Assembly: GCF_019049285.1 (NCBI RefSeq)
Contig: NZ_JAGMUL010000196.1
Location: forward strand, 1 to 58,755
From: Streptomyces sp. AC550_RSS872
GTDB lineage: Bacteria; Actinomycetota; Actinomycetes; Streptomycetales; Streptomycetaceae
Direction of reading: 5' to 3'
DNA length: 58,755 nt
Shown here piece after piece: positions 1 through 9,483 of the stretch. A program made the position numbers and the translations under genes. Each line of letters opens with the position of its first letter. Position 1 is the first letter of the stretch. The notes under the pieces were generated by a model, which did not search any database, was not told where the DNA came from, and was given only the letters and a program-made list of their open reading frames with translations.

Positions 1-284
1 CACAACAACCACCCCAACACCACCCCGAAACGACGCAGCCAACACAGCACAAGGAGGTTCAAAGCCCCCCGCAAAACAACTCCGAACAGCCAAACCCCTC
101 ACCTTCCACACAAGCCCGCAACAAGACCCTCCCCCCACACCGAACCCCACCCTTACCCTCACGACACACCAACCCACGAAACACCACCCCTCCGACATGA
201 CAGCACCCTGATCAGCAGTCCTGACACAGGCACTACAACGGCGGCCCGGCTCGCCCGCGGTCCTAGCTGTGTCTGGACTGGGGC
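1..284. other. C/A-rich stretch without a recognisable gene
   Basis: No coding sequence could be supported here. Roughly the first 220 bases are rich in C and A and poor in G on the given strand, a skew not seen elsewhere in the window. It could be the edge of a gene or repeat that continues outside the window. Confidence 0.5.
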
Positions 285-590
285 GTGCCCCGACTACTCG
301 TGGGACTGTGCTGGAGCTGTTTCAACTGGCTCAAACAGCGCCCTGGCCAGAGGGTTTGTGCCCGCTGCCGTCGGATCCGGCAGGTGGATGGCGATGTCCT
401 GTGCCGCCCGTACGTGATCGCGGTACAGGAGGAGAACCAGTTCGGGATCGAGGCTGTTTCCCGGCGCCGACCCAGCTGCACCTGTACGTAGCGGGACTCG
501 GCCAGCAGGGCGGACGGAAACTGCCGCGCCCGCGCCCTTTATCCGGGGCCGAGCAACGTGCGTCTGCTGACCGACCAAGGATCCGCTGAC
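285..590 (+). pseudogene. decayed small zinc-ribbon protein
   Basis: Not identified by name. One frame reads CWSCFNWLKQRPG, then CARCRRIRQVDGDVLC, a CxxC...CxxC...C pattern typical of a small zinc ribbon in actinobacterial hypothetical proteins. The coding character ends near 475. A plausible continuation (TQLHLYVAGLGQQGGRKLPR) lies in another frame, so a frameshift is likely. The remains stop just before the direct repeat that abuts the IS256 element, so the gene has probably lost its 3' part. The function is unknown; a nucleic-acid-binding role is only a guess from the zinc ribbon. Confidence 0.4.
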
Positions 591-623
591 CCAGATGAAC
601 TGGCCACCGCCGACGCCCCGCGT

Positions 624-653
624 CGACGGTCAGCTCGCCTTCCGTGGATGGGG
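624..653 (+). repeat. 30-bp direct repeat, left copy
   Basis: Begins CGACGGTCAGCTCGCCTT and ends CGTGGATGGGG. It is identical to the copy at 2035-2064 except for one base (C here, A there). It ends two bases before the left inverted repeat of the IS256 element. Confidence 0.85.
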
Positions 654-655
654 GG

Positions 656-2032
656 GGCTGTCAAACGAGTGGTGTAACTGCAGTAGTTGAGGGTTACTGA
701 CGGGCCGCCGACAGGCGGCCGTCGAAGGTGATGTCGAAAGCGTTCAGGGCGGTCTTCCAGCGCATGGTCCAGCGGGCCTGCCCCTCGCCGGTGGGGCCGA
801 GGGACATGATCGCCATGTAGACACACTTCAGGGCGGCCTGCTCGTTGGGGAAGTGGCCACGGGCTTTCACCGCCCGGCGGATACGGGCGTTCACCGACTC
901 GATCGCGTTCGTCGTGCAGACGATGCGGCGGATCTCGGTGTCGAACCGCAGGAACGGGGTGAACTCCTCCCAGGCGTTCTCCCACAGTTTCACGATTGCC
1001 GGATACTTCCGGCCCCAGACCTCGGCGAACTCGGCGAACCGCTCCAGGGCGGCCTTTTCGGTGGGAGCGGTGTAGACGGGCTTGAGAAGCTTGGCGATCT
1101 TGTCCCAGTCCTGGCGGGCGGCATAGCGGAAGGAGTTTTGCAGTAGATGCACGACGCAGGTCTGCACGATCGTCCTGGGCCAGACGGTCTCGACCGCTTC
1201 GGGCAGGCCCTTGAGCCCGTCGCAGACCAGCATGAGGACGTCGCTGACGCCGCGGTTCTTGATCTCGGTGAGGATGTTCAGCCAGTGCTTGGCGCCCTCG
1301 CCGCCGTCGCCGGCCCACAGCCCAAGGATCTCCCGCCGGCCCTCGGCGGTGACGGCCAGAGCCACATAGACAGGCCGGTTGGCGACCGCGCCGTCACGGA
1401 TCTTCACATGGATGGCGTCAATGAAGACGACCGGATAGACGGCGTCGAGCGGGCGGCTCTGCCATTCGGCCATGCCCTCGAGCACCTTGTCGGTGATGGT
1501 GGAGATGGTCTGGCGGGAGACCTCGGCACCGTAGACCTCGGCCAGGTGGGCCTGCCCCTTGCCGGTGGTCAGGCCCTTCGCGGCCAGCGAGATGACCATC
1601 TCGTCGACGCCGGTCAGGCGCTTCTGCCGCTTCTTGACGATCCTCGGTTCGAAGGAGCCGTCGCGGTCGCGGGGCACGGTTACCTCCACCGGGCCGACGC
1701 CGGTCAGCACGGTCTTGGAGCGTCTGCCGTTGCGGGAGTTGCCGCCGTTCCTGCCGGCCGCATCGTGCTTGTCATAGCCGAGGTGGTCGGTGATCTCGCC
1801 CTCCAGGGCGGACTCGAGCAGCCGCTTGGTCAGTTGCTGCAGCAGCCCGCCCTCGCCGGTCAGTTGCAGGCCCTCGGCCTGGGCGCGGCCGACCAGCTCG
1901 TCAATCAACTGGTCGTCCACGGCCTTCGTCGACGCAGCTTTCGTGGGCTCGACGGTCTCGGACTCGGACACGTTCTCACTGGTCATCGATGCATCTTCCA
2001 TGATCGGGAGTTACACCGAACGTCTTACAGTC
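656..2032 (-). mobile_element. IS256-family insertion sequence
   Basis: The element is bounded by imperfect 24-bp inverted repeats. The left end starts GGCTGTCAAACG and the right end, read on the minus strand, starts GACTGTAAGACG; both continue to a shared GGTGTAACT, with 18 of 24 positions matching. It holds one transposase gene on the minus strand. No 8-9 bp target duplication is visible; a 30-bp direct repeat abuts both ends instead. Confidence 0.85.
694..2001 (-). CDS. IS256-family transposase
   Basis: A 435-residue DDE transposase of the MULE/IS256 type that cuts and joins the ends of its own element. Visible hallmarks are a basic GRNGGNSRNGRRSKTV segment near residue 85, the first catalytic Asp in FIDAIHVKIRDG, the second in LVCDGLKGLPEAV, and the conserved Glu in TTNAIESVN. 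Length and motif order match full family members, with no frameshift or internal stop. The start is the ATG at 2001; a second ATG (MTSENV) lies five codons in. The gene fills the space between the inverted repeats, so the element may still be active. Confidence 0.93.
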   Translation of the reverse strand: MEDASMTSENVSESETVEPTKAASTKAVDDQLIDELVGRAQAEGLQLTGEGGLLQQLTKRLLESALEGEITDHLGYDKHDAAGRNGGNSRNGRRSKTVLTGVGPVEVTVPRDRDGSFEPRIVKKRQKRLTGVDEMVISLAAKGLTTGKGQAHLAEVYGAEVSRQTISTITDKVLEGMAEWQSRPLDAVYPVVFIDAIHVKIRDGAVANRPVYVALAVTAEGRREILGLWAGDGGEGAKHWLNILTEIKNRGVSDVLMLVCDGLKGLPEAVETVWPRTIVQTCVVHLLQNSFRYAARQDWDKIAKLLKPVYTAPTEKAALERFAEFAEVWGRKYPAIVKLWENAWEEFTPFLRFDTEIRRIVCTTNAIESVNARIRRAVKARGHFPNEQAALKCVYMAIMSLGPTGEGQARWTMRWKTALNAFDITFDGRLSAARQ

Positions 2033-2034
2033 CC

Positions 2035-2064
2035 CGACGGTCAGCTCGCCTTACGTGGATGGGG
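2035..2064 (+). repeat. 30-bp direct repeat, right copy
   Basis: Second copy of the repeat at 624-653 with one mismatch. It starts two to three bases beyond the right inverted repeat of the IS256 element. It is much longer than the target duplication this family normally makes. Confidence 0.85.
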
Positions 2065-2136
2065 CCAGGGGCCTGCCCGGACAGCGGGGAGTGAGAGACC
2101 GGACAGGCCCTGACGGACGGGATGGGAGCGGGGCCG

Positions 2137-3778
2137 TTACACCGTGAGCCAGGCCGCCTGGTCCGGTGCCAGCCGGTCGTCCTCTATGGGGCCGCTGGTC
2201 AGCAAGATCGTGGTGTGGTTGGGCAACTGGTATGCCTCGTCGGAAAGGTTGACCACGCAGACGAAGCTGGGTTCGCGGCGGAAGGCAAGGACACCGCCCG
2301 GCGTGTCCAGCCAGGTCAGAGTGCCGTCGCCGAGGGCGGGGTGTTCACGGCGCAGGCGCAGGGCGGTGCGGTACAGCTCCAGCATTGAGGTCTCGTCGCC
2401 CGTCTGAGTCTCCACGCTGCGCTCGCCCCAGTTCGTGGGCTGCGGCAGCCAGGGCGCGGCGATGGCGTCGGCGGGGCTGAAGCCGAAGGGCGCGGTGCCC
2501 CCGGACCAGGGGATGGGGACGCGGCAGGCGTCGCGGCCGCGGTCGGTGCGGCCGGAGCGTTCCCAGATGGGGTCCTGGAGGACGGACTCGGGGAGGTCCT
2601 CGACCTCTGGGAGACCGAGTTCGTCGCCCTGGTAGATGTAGGCGCCGCCGGGCAGGGCGAGCATCAGGAGGGCGGCGGCCCGGGCACGCCGGATGCCGAG
2701 GTCCAGGTCGACGTCGCCTTCGGGCTCGTACCGCTCGTTGGGTGCCCAGCGTGCGACGGTTTTGCGGGCGTAGCGGCTGGTGTGGCGCATGACGTCGTGG
2801 TTGGACAGGACCCAGGGTGGCCGGGGCGCCCACGCCGCTGAGCATGGCCAGCGAGTCGTCGATGACCATACGCAGGTCCTTGGCGGTCCAGCTGGCCATG
2901 AGGAAGTCGAAGTTGAAGGCGGTGTGCAGTCCGCCGGGGCGTACGTAGGAGGCGAGGCGTTCGGGGGTGTCCGCCCAGGCTTCGGCGACGAAGGCGCGGT
3001 CGCCGTCGAACTCGTCGGCCACCTTGCGCCAGGTGCGGTAGATGGCGTGGACCTCGTCGCGGTCCCAGTGCGGGTGCCGGGCGTACTGCCGGGGCTGCCC
3101 GCCGGCCGTGGCGGGGCGGGGTGGGAGATCGGGCAGTTCGGGGTCCTTGACGAGGCCGTGGGCGACGTCGATGCGGAAGCCGTCGACGCCCCGGGCGAAC
3201 CAGAAGCGCAGGATGGACTCGAACTCGGCGTGCACGTCGGGGTGTTGCCAGTTGAGGTCGGGCTGCTCGGGGGCGAAGAGGTGGAGGTACCACTCGCCGT
3301 CGGGCAGCCGTGTCCAGGCGGGGCCGCCGAAGACGGAGACCCAGTCGCTGGGCGGCTGAGCGCCGTCGGCGCCGTGGCCGGGCCGGAAGGTGTAGCGGTC
3401 GCGTTCCGGGCTGCCGGGGCCGGCCGCGAGGGCGGCCTGGAACCAGGCGTGCTGGTCGGAGGTGTGGTTGGGCACGATGTCGGGGATGATCCGGATTCCG
3501 TGCCGGTGGGCTTCCTCGATGAGCTGTTCGGCCTCGGCCACGGTGCCGAACAGCGGGTCGATGGCCCGGAAATCGGCCACGTCGTAGCCGTGGTCGGCCA
3601 TCGGGGACGTGTACCAGGGGTTGATCCACAGGGCGTCGACGCCGAGGGACTTGAGGTAGGGCAGGCGGGAGCGGATGCCGGCGATGTCGCCGACGCCGTC
3701 GCCGTTCCCGTCGGCGAAGCTGCGGATGTAGACCTGGTAGATGACGGCGCTGCGCCACCAGGGTGTGCTCGGGGACAT
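2137..3778 (-). pseudogene. GH13 alpha-glucosidase / oligo-1,6-glucosidase, one frameshift
   Basis: Hydrolyses alpha-glucosidic bonds in short malto- or isomalto-oligosaccharides, presumably in the cytoplasm after uptake by the adjacent transporter. The N-terminal frame contains YQVYIRSFADGNGDGVGDI, the nucleophile region GFRIDVAHG and the acid/base Glu in FVAEAW. The third catalytic residue (LSNHDV) and the C-terminal domain are in another frame. A surplus base near 2813-2818 separates them: GAPAT should run directly into WVLSNHD. The combined length, about 546 residues, is normal for the family. The gene lies 43 bp after the permease gene in the same operon. A single-base slip in a short C run could also be a sequencing error, in which case the gene is intact. 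Confidence 0.85.
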
Positions 3779-3821
3779 GTGGTGCGGTGCTCCTTCGGAG
3801 TGCGGGACAGGGCACGGTGCC

Positions 3822-4655
3822 CTACTTCGCTGCGCCGGCGGTGAGTCCGGCGACGATGCGGCGCTGGAAGAGCAGCACCATGACCACCAGGGGGATGGTG
3901 ACCAGGACCCCTGCCGCCATCTGGCTGCCGAAGGGGGTCTCGAACTGGGTGGCTCCGGAGAACTTGGAGATGGCGACCGGCGCGGTCTGCATGTTCGGCT
4001 TGTTGGTCATCGACAAGGCGATGAGGAACTCGTTCCAGGCGGCGATGAAGGTGATGATCGCGGTGGTGAAGATGCCCGGTGCGGCAAGCGGGATGATGAC
4101 CTTGCGGAACGCCTGCCCGCGGGTGCAGCCGTCGATCATCGCGGCCTGCTCCAGTTCGTCGGGCATCTGCCGGAAGAACGTGGTCAGGTTCCACACCGCC
4201 AGCGGCAGCGCGAAGGACATGCTCGGCACGATCATCGCCTGGTAGGTGTTGATCCAGCCGATGTCCGTGAACAGCTTCAGCAGCGGCACCACGATCGACA
4301 CCACCGGGAACATCGAGATGGAGATGATCAGTGTGAGGACCAGCCGCTTGAAACGGAACTCCAGCCGGGCCATCGCGTAGGCCGTGAACGTGGCCAGCAG
4401 CAGCGCCAGGACAGTGGTGATGCCGGCGACGATCAGGCTGTTGAGCAGAGCGCGGCCGAAGCCCTGGGAGGGATCGAACACCGCCCGGTAGTTCTCCAAC
4501 GACACCGACGACGGGATGAGTGAGGTGTCGAAGATGTCGGAGGTGCTCCGCAGGCTGGAGACGACCATCCAGTAGAACGGGGCCAGGCAATACGCCACAA
4601 CTGCGGCGACTCCTGCGTACACCAGCCACGTGCGCCATTTCGTTGAGATCGTCAT
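3822..4655 (-). CDS. carbohydrate ABC transporter permease (MalG-type)
   Basis: A 277-residue inner-membrane permease of the CUT1 sugar ABC family, the second of two permeases that form the channel for an oligosaccharide importer. It has an N-terminal membrane segment (WLVYAGVAAVVAYCLAPFYW), further hydrophobic helices, and the family's EAA loop seen as EQAAMIDGCTRGQAF, which docks the ATPase. The ATG at 4655 overlaps the stop of the upstream permease (ATGA), indicating translational coupling. GH13 follows 43 bp downstream, so the substrate is probably an alpha-glucoside. No ATPase gene is present; such systems in Streptomyces usually share an unlinked MsiK-like ATPase. Confidence 0.92.
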   Translation of the reverse strand: MTISTKWRTWLVYAGVAAVVAYCLAPFYWMVVSSLRSTSDIFDTSLIPSSVSLENYRAVFDPSQGFGRALLNSLIVAGITTVLALLLATFTAYAMARLEFRFKRLVLTLIISISMFPVVSIVVPLLKLFTDIGWINTYQAMIVPSMSFALPLAVWNLTTFFRQMPDELEQAAMIDGCTRGQAFRKVIIPLAAPGIFTTAIITFIAAWNEFLIALSMTNKPNMQTAPVAISKFSGATQFETPFGSQMAAGVLVTIPLVVMVLLFQRRIVAGLTAGAAK

Positions 4656-5338
4656 GACGTCGCCTCCGCCCGGCGGGTGCTCGTGAACCACCGGCGTTTG
4701 CCGGCAGACTTGCGTGGGCCGCCGGTGTCGCCGACGACGTCGGCGCCCAGCAGCCGGACGAAGCCGAGCGCGATGAGCAGGACGTAGAGGAAGAGCAGGA
4801 CGGCGTAGGCGGCGGCCGGTCCGAAGCGGACGTTGGACGCCTCGTTCTGGGCGAGCATGGAGAGGGTTTCCACCGAGTGTTTCTGGGCGCCGATGAGGAT
4901 GTAGGGCAGATCGAACATCCGCAGGGCGTCCAGGCAGCGGAAGAGGACTGCCACGAGCAGTGCGGGCTTCACCAGGGGCAGGGTGATGTGCCAGAACCGG
5001 CGCAACGCGCTCGCCCCGTCCATCCGGGCGGCCTCGTACACCTCCGCCGGGATGACCTGCAGGCCGGCCAGGACCAGCAGTCCGATGAAGGGGGCGGTCT
5101 TCCACACTTCGGCGATGATGACCGCGACCTTGGCGTGGAAGCCCTCGGTGGTCCACAGGATCTGGTGGCCGATCAGGGCGTTGGCGACGCCGTCGCTGTT
5201 GAAGATCCACCGCCACAGCAGCGCGGACATGGCGGTGGGGACCGCCCAGGGGACGAGGATGCTGGCCCGCACCAGTGCCCGGCCCTGAAATGCTGTTCGC
5301 CAGCCCGCCCGGCGGCCCGACGCTGGTCGCTCACTCAT
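4652..5338 (-). pseudogene. 5'-truncated carbohydrate ABC permease (MalF-type)
   Basis: This is the first permease of the same importer. The recognisable sequence starts at ALVRASILVPWAVP, which in full-length MalF-type permeases is preceded by about 90-100 residues holding the first transmembrane segments. Here only a short unrelated stretch (MSERPASGRRAGWRTAF) precedes it. The EAA loop (YEAARMDGASALRRF) and the C-terminal helices are intact, and the stop overlaps the next start. The solute-binding-protein gene that normally comes first is absent. I infer a deletion with a breakpoint near 5290-5300, leaving a non-functional protein. Confidence 0.8.
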
Positions 5339-5823
5339 GCTGTCGTCGATCGTCTGGACCAGCACGACATACCTACGACGGCGAAAGCACCAAGGAACGG
5401 AAGAGCTGAAGGACATGAGACAACAGACCCATGACCCGTTCGTCGACCGCAGGCATGTCGTCATACCCGAAGAGCACACTCACGCTGCGGGCCCGAGATG
5501 CCAAGGACTTCCTCGCATCAGTCGGCCCGATGCGCTTGTGGTGCGGCCGTGGGAGTACACCACAGCCGCAACCTTCTGGTCCGTAGCTCTAGCCGGATCG
5601 GTCAGTGACGGCCAGACCGGCCGCGCGCGTTGTCGACCGCCGAAGCACGGTCGCTGAACCGGGCGTCCTGAGCCCCGGAAGCGGCTCGCGCCAGGTCATG
5701 GTCCTGGCGAGCGAAATTCTTGCATCCACTGCTCTGCGCGCGCGTCCGGCGATCTCGGATTCAGACAACTGACCTCAGCCACGAGGCGGCTTAAAGACCG
5801 CCAGAAGCGCCCTGGCCGCCCCG
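5339..5823. other. intergenic region beyond the deletion breakpoint
   Basis: Nothing recognisable on either strand. This is where the missing 5' end of the MalF-type gene and the solute-binding-protein gene would be expected, and neither leaves a readable trace. Confidence 0.5.
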
Positions 5824-6954
5824 TCAGGAGTTGGCGGGGGATTCGTCCGGAAAGATCTTGGTCGTGATCGTGCCGTCGTTCGTGAGGTAGCCGTAGAGCA
5901 TCCCGCTGCTGCTGTGCGGCGCGTCGAACGTGCCGTCGGCACCGAGCGCGATCACCCCGCCGGTCCCGCCGAGCTGCGGCAGTCGCTCGACGATCACCTG
6001 GTACGCCGCCTGGGCCACGTTCCTCTTGCCGAACTCGATCAGGTTCGCGATCGTCGACGTCGCCGCTCCCCGGATGAACACCTCGCCCGCGCCGGTCGCA
6101 CTCGCTGCCACGACATCGTTCTTCGCGTACGTACCGGCTCCGATGATCGGTGAATCGCCCACTCGGCCGGGCAGCTTGTTCGTCAGCCCGCCGGTCGACG
6201 TCGCTGCGGCCAGATCCTTGTCGTGGTCGATCGCCACCGAGCCCACTGTGCCCTTGGACTGCTCGTCGGCCAGCAGCTCCTTGGACTTGGCGGCGTTCTT
6301 GTCACCCGCTGCGGCGGCCTTCGCCTTCATCAGGGCGTCCCACCGGGCCTGGGTGAAGTAGTAGTCCTGGGTCACCATCTTCAGGCCGTGCTGCGCGCCG
6401 AAGTCGTCCGCTCCTTCCCCGGCCAGCATGACGTGGTTCGACTCGTCCATCACGAGGCGGGCCGCCTGGACGGGATTGCGCACGTTGCGCACCCCGGCGA
6501 CGGCGCCTGCCTTCAGGTCGGAGCCGCGCATGATGGAGGCGTCCAGCTCGTGCCCGGCGTCGGCGTTGAACACCGCCCCCTTTCCCGCGTTGAACAGAGG
6601 GTTGTCCTCGAGTCGCTCCACTGCCGCCTGCACGGCGTCGGTGCTGTTGCCGCCTCGGTCGAGTACCTTCTGCCCCGCTCGCAGGGCCTCGGTGAGTCCT
6701 TCCCGGTACGCCTTGGCGAGTTCCGGCGAGGTCGTGGCACGGTCGAGTGCCGTTCCGGCGCCGCCATGCACCGCGAGCACCACGCCCTTGGCGTCCGGCT
6801 CGGGCTTCGTGCCGACCTTGCCTCCCGTCTGCTCGGCGGCGGGCAGAGTCCGCTCGGTGGCCGAGGCGGAGGTCCCGCCCTGGGGGGCGGCGACCACTGC
6901 GGCCACCGCTACGGATGCTGCCAGGGCGGGAAGAATCAGCTTCACAGGTCGCAT
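5824..6954 (-). CDS. secreted isoaspartyl peptidase / plant-type L-asparaginase (Ntn-hydrolase)
   Basis: Cleaves isoaspartyl dipeptides and/or L-asparagine. The precursor autocleaves before a Thr that becomes the nucleophile; here it is the Thr of GTVGSVAID, preceded by a variable linker (DKNAAKSKELLADEQSK). Other family marks are VHGGAG near the mature N-terminus, NPLFNAGKGAVFN, and the glycine-rich GAGTYA and SATGAGE motifs. Residues 1-30 look like a signal peptide (MRPVKLILPALAASVAVAA). I chose the ATG at 6954 because AGAGAGGT precedes it; a longer ORF to 7020 has no such site. NhaC lies upstream on the same strand, so co-transcription is likely. Confidence 0.9.
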   Translation of the reverse strand: MRPVKLILPALAASVAVAAVVAAPQGGTSASATERTLPAAEQTGGKVGTKPEPDAKGVVLAVHGGAGTALDRATTSPELAKAYREGLTEALRAGQKVLDRGGNSTDAVQAAVERLEDNPLFNAGKGAVFNADAGHELDASIMRGSDLKAGAVAGVRNVRNPVQAARLVMDESNHVMLAGEGADDFGAQHGLKMVTQDYYFTQARWDALMKAKAAAAGDKNAAKSKELLADEQSKGTVGSVAIDHDKDLAAATSTGGLTNKLPGRVGDSPIIGAGTYAKNDVVAASATGAGEVFIRGAATSTIANLIEFGKRNVAQAAYQVIVERLPQLGGTGGVIALGADGTFDAPHSSSGMLYGYLTNDGTITTKIFPDESPANS

Positions 6955-7084
6955 ATGGGTGTACCTCTCTGGTTCGCTGCTTCGGATCGGTTGTGTTGGT
7001 TTCATTGGTTTCATGAGCACCTGGCGCGGGGACGGGCCGCCGTGCCCTCCGGCCCGCAGCCACTCGGTGCACCGACGGGACGGG

Positions 7085-8578
7085 TCACACGAGGGCCTTC
7101 GATGGCTGCTTCGCCGTGATGTCGGGCGTCTTGATCCTGGCGATGCCGAATCCGGTGAAGCCGCAGATGATCGCGAACACCGCGCCGAGGTAGTTGAGGA
7201 AGGCGTACGGCGCGTAGGCGATCGTCGCCACGCCCAGCGTCGTGGACATGTACATCCCTGCCTCGGTCCACGGCACCAGCGGGACGAACACCGTCCCGGA
7301 GTCCTCCAGCGTCCGCGAGAGGTTCTTGGCGGCGAGGCCGCGCTCTCGGTAGACGTCCTTGAACGCCTGGCCGGGGATCAGGATCGACAGGTAGGACACG
7401 CCCATGGCCATCGCTGTACCGAGCGAGGAGATGGAGGTGGCGAGGATGATGCCGCCGGTGCGGCGCACGCGTCGCAGCAGGCGATGCATGAGTACGTCCA
7501 TGCAGCCGGCCTCGGTGAGGATCCCGGCGAGCGCGAAGCCGACCAGGCCGATGAGGATGGTCTGCGCCATGGAGGTCATGCCGCCACGGTTGAGCAACGT
7601 CTCGGCAGCGGCGGGCAGTTGGGCGGGGTCGACGCCGTGCCCGGCCAGCATCGTCACATTGAAGCCCGTCGATGCGGCGTCGCTGACGTCGTGGATCGTG
7701 AAGCCCTGGATGACCATGCCCAGGACGGCCGCGACCACCGAGGACAGCACGATCGTCGGCACCGGAGGCTTCTTCAGCATCGCGCCCGCCAGCACCACGA
7801 CGGGCGGCAGCAGGAGCAGGACGTTGAAGTCGAAGGCGTGGTTGAGCACCGTCAGCAGGGCATCCGAGCGGGAAGCGGCGTGCGCGTCGGTGTGCTGGGT
7901 CAGGCCGAGGGCGAAGTAGAGGGCCGCCGAGACCCCGGCAGCCGGGAGCGTGGTGTAGAAGAGATGGCGGATGTGCTCGAAGAGGGTCGCACCTGCCACC
8001 GCCGGCGCGAGGTTGGTGGTGTCGGACAGGGGTGACATCTTGTCGCCGAAGTAGGCGCCGCTCACGATCGCGCCCGCGGTCATCGGAAGGGAGGCCCCGA
8101 GTCCGGCGGCGACGCCCATGAGTGCGACGCCGACCGTGCCGACCGAGCCCCACGAGGTGCCGGTCATGGTGGAGACCACCATGGTGATCAGGAACGCCAC
8201 CAGGACGATCCAGGTCGGCTGGATGACCCGCAGTCCGAAGTCCACGATCATCGGGATGGTGCCGCAGAGCGTCCAGGTGCCGATGAGCATGCCGATGGCG
8301 ACGAGGATGAGCAGCGCCGGCATCGCCGAGTCGATCTTCTCGCGGATGCCCTGGAGCATCTCGTCCCACGTCACCCCCAGTCGCCAGGCGATGACCCCGG
8401 CGCATGAGCCGGCCGCTATGAGCAGGACGACCGGGTTGAGCCTGAGCCAGATCGAACCGGGGATGACGAGCGCCAGCAGGAGCACGATGGGCAGAGCCGC
8501 CTGGAACAGCGTCGGTGTGCGGCGCGGGCGGCGGCGTGGTGACGCCTGCGCGGCGTCGACAACGGGCATTTCAGACAT
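7085..8578 (-). CDS. nhaC: NhaC-family Na+/H+ antiporter
   Basis: A 497-residue polytopic membrane protein of the NhaC/ArsB-NhaD superfamily. Members exchange Na+ for H+, or couple carboxylate exchange to them (MleN-type malate/lactate antiport). About a dozen hydrophobic segments are visible, and family signatures include TGTSWGSVGTVGVAL and FGDKMSPLSDTTNLA. The ATG at 8578 is preceded by GAGGAG. Between gntR and an asparaginase the likely cargo or purpose is linked to aspartate/asparagine metabolism, for example dicarboxylate or Na+ balance, but the sequence does not decide this. The N-terminal tail is basic (SPRRRPRRTP). Confidence 0.88.
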   Translation of the reverse strand: MSEMPVVDAAQASPRRRPRRTPTLFQAALPIVLLLALVIPGSIWLRLNPVVLLIAAGSCAGVIAWRLGVTWDEMLQGIREKIDSAMPALLILVAIGMLIGTWTLCGTIPMIVDFGLRVIQPTWIVLVAFLITMVVSTMTGTSWGSVGTVGVALMGVAAGLGASLPMTAGAIVSGAYFGDKMSPLSDTTNLAPAVAGATLFEHIRHLFYTTLPAAGVSAALYFALGLTQHTDAHAASRSDALLTVLNHAFDFNVLLLLPPVVVLAGAMLKKPPVPTIVLSSVVAAVLGMVIQGFTIHDVSDAASTGFNVTMLAGHGVDPAQLPAAAETLLNRGGMTSMAQTILIGLVGFALAGILTEAGCMDVLMHRLLRRVRRTGGIILATSISSLGTAMAMGVSYLSILIPGQAFKDVYRERGLAAKNLSRTLEDSGTVFVPLVPWTEAGMYMSTTLGVATIAYAPYAFLNYLGAVFAIICGFTGFGIARIKTPDITAKQPSKALV

Positions 8579-8744
8579 GGGGGCGGTGCTCCTCGGAGCC
8601 GGGCATGCCGGCAGACGGGTGCGAGGGTGTGAGGATGCGAGAAGGGGGGTGTGAGAAAGGAGGGTGGGTGTGGGGAGCGGTAGAGCAGTAGAGCTGTGAA
8701 GGACAGCAGCGGCGCCGGACTTGGACCGTCAGGCGTTCAGGTGC

Positions 8745-9401
8745 TCAGGCGCCGGCGCCCGTCATGCTGGTGATCATCTGCAGCCGTACACGGTCGAGAT
8801 GACGTTCCATCAACTCGGCAGCACGGTCTGCCTGCCCGTCGGCGATGGCCTCCGCGAGCTCCTCGTGGTCGGCGAGCGAGGCGTCGGTGTGCGACGCGGC
8901 CACGTCCTGCCGGCTGCGCATCACGATGATCTGCTGCTGCACCCGCCACACCTGCTCGGTGATACGGGGGCTGCGGGCCGCGTCGAGCAGCGCGCGATGG
9001 AAGTCGAGGTCGGTGCGGTGGGCGAACTGGCGGCCCTGGGCGAGGAGTTTCCTCGACCGTTCGCAGGCGCGGCGCAGCGCGGTGATGTCCTTGCGATCAC
9101 GCCGTACGGCGGCCAGACGCGCGGCAGCGGTCTCGAGCGCTGATCGAAGCTCGAAGAGCGCCTCGACCTCGTCCGGCTCGGCCTCGAACACGACAGCGCC
9201 CTTGTTGGGGCGGTGCACCAGGAGGCCCTCACTGACGAGCTGCCGGATCGCCTCGCGCAGGGGTCCCCTGCTGATGTTCAGCTCGCGGGCGAGCTCGACC
9301 TCGTTGATCCGGGTGCCGGAGGCGATCTGGCCGCTGAGGAGGCGTTCGCGAAGCGTCTCGACCATCTGGACGGCAAGGCCGCGCTGAAGGGTCTCAGGCA
9401 T
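8745..9401 (-). CDS. GntR-family regulator (FadR subfamily)
   Basis: A 218-residue repressor. It has an N-terminal winged helix (LRERLLSGQIASGTRINEVE, then LARELNISRGPLREAIRQL) followed by an all-helical FCD effector domain with metal/carboxylate-binding residues (DLDFHRALLDAA, HEELAEAI). FCD domains often bind organic acids or amino acids. I set the start at the ATG at 9401, which has GGGAGG in front; the ORF upstream of it does not look coding. It diverges from the asparaginase gene at 9628 and precedes nhaC on its own strand. The intergenic palindromes are its probable operators, and the likely inducer is aspartate or asparagine. Confidence 0.9.
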   Translation of the reverse strand: MPETLQRGLAVQMVETLRERLLSGQIASGTRINEVELARELNISRGPLREAIRQLVSEGLLVHRPNKGAVVFEAEPDEVEALFELRSALETAAARLAAVRRDRKDITALRRACERSRKLLAQGRQFAHRTDLDFHRALLDAARSPRITEQVWRVQQQIIVMRSRQDVAASHTDASLADHEELAEAIADGQADRAAELMERHLDRVRLQMITSMTGAGA

Positions 9402-9483
9402 GTGTGCCTCCCGTCCGTTCAAGGCTGACCGCTGGTGAATCGCGAGGCCAGGAGTGTGTCCGGCGTCGGCGACCGCAGCGGCG

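Noticed and set aside
656..2032. An 8-9 bp target duplication for the IS256 element
   Set aside because: The 8 bases on each side (GATGGGGG and CCGACGGT) do not match.
2137..4638. An 833-codon frame spanning glucosidase and permease
   Set aside because: Only its last 230 codons are real (the GH13 C-terminus after the frameshift); the rest is out of frame with the glucosidase and permease.
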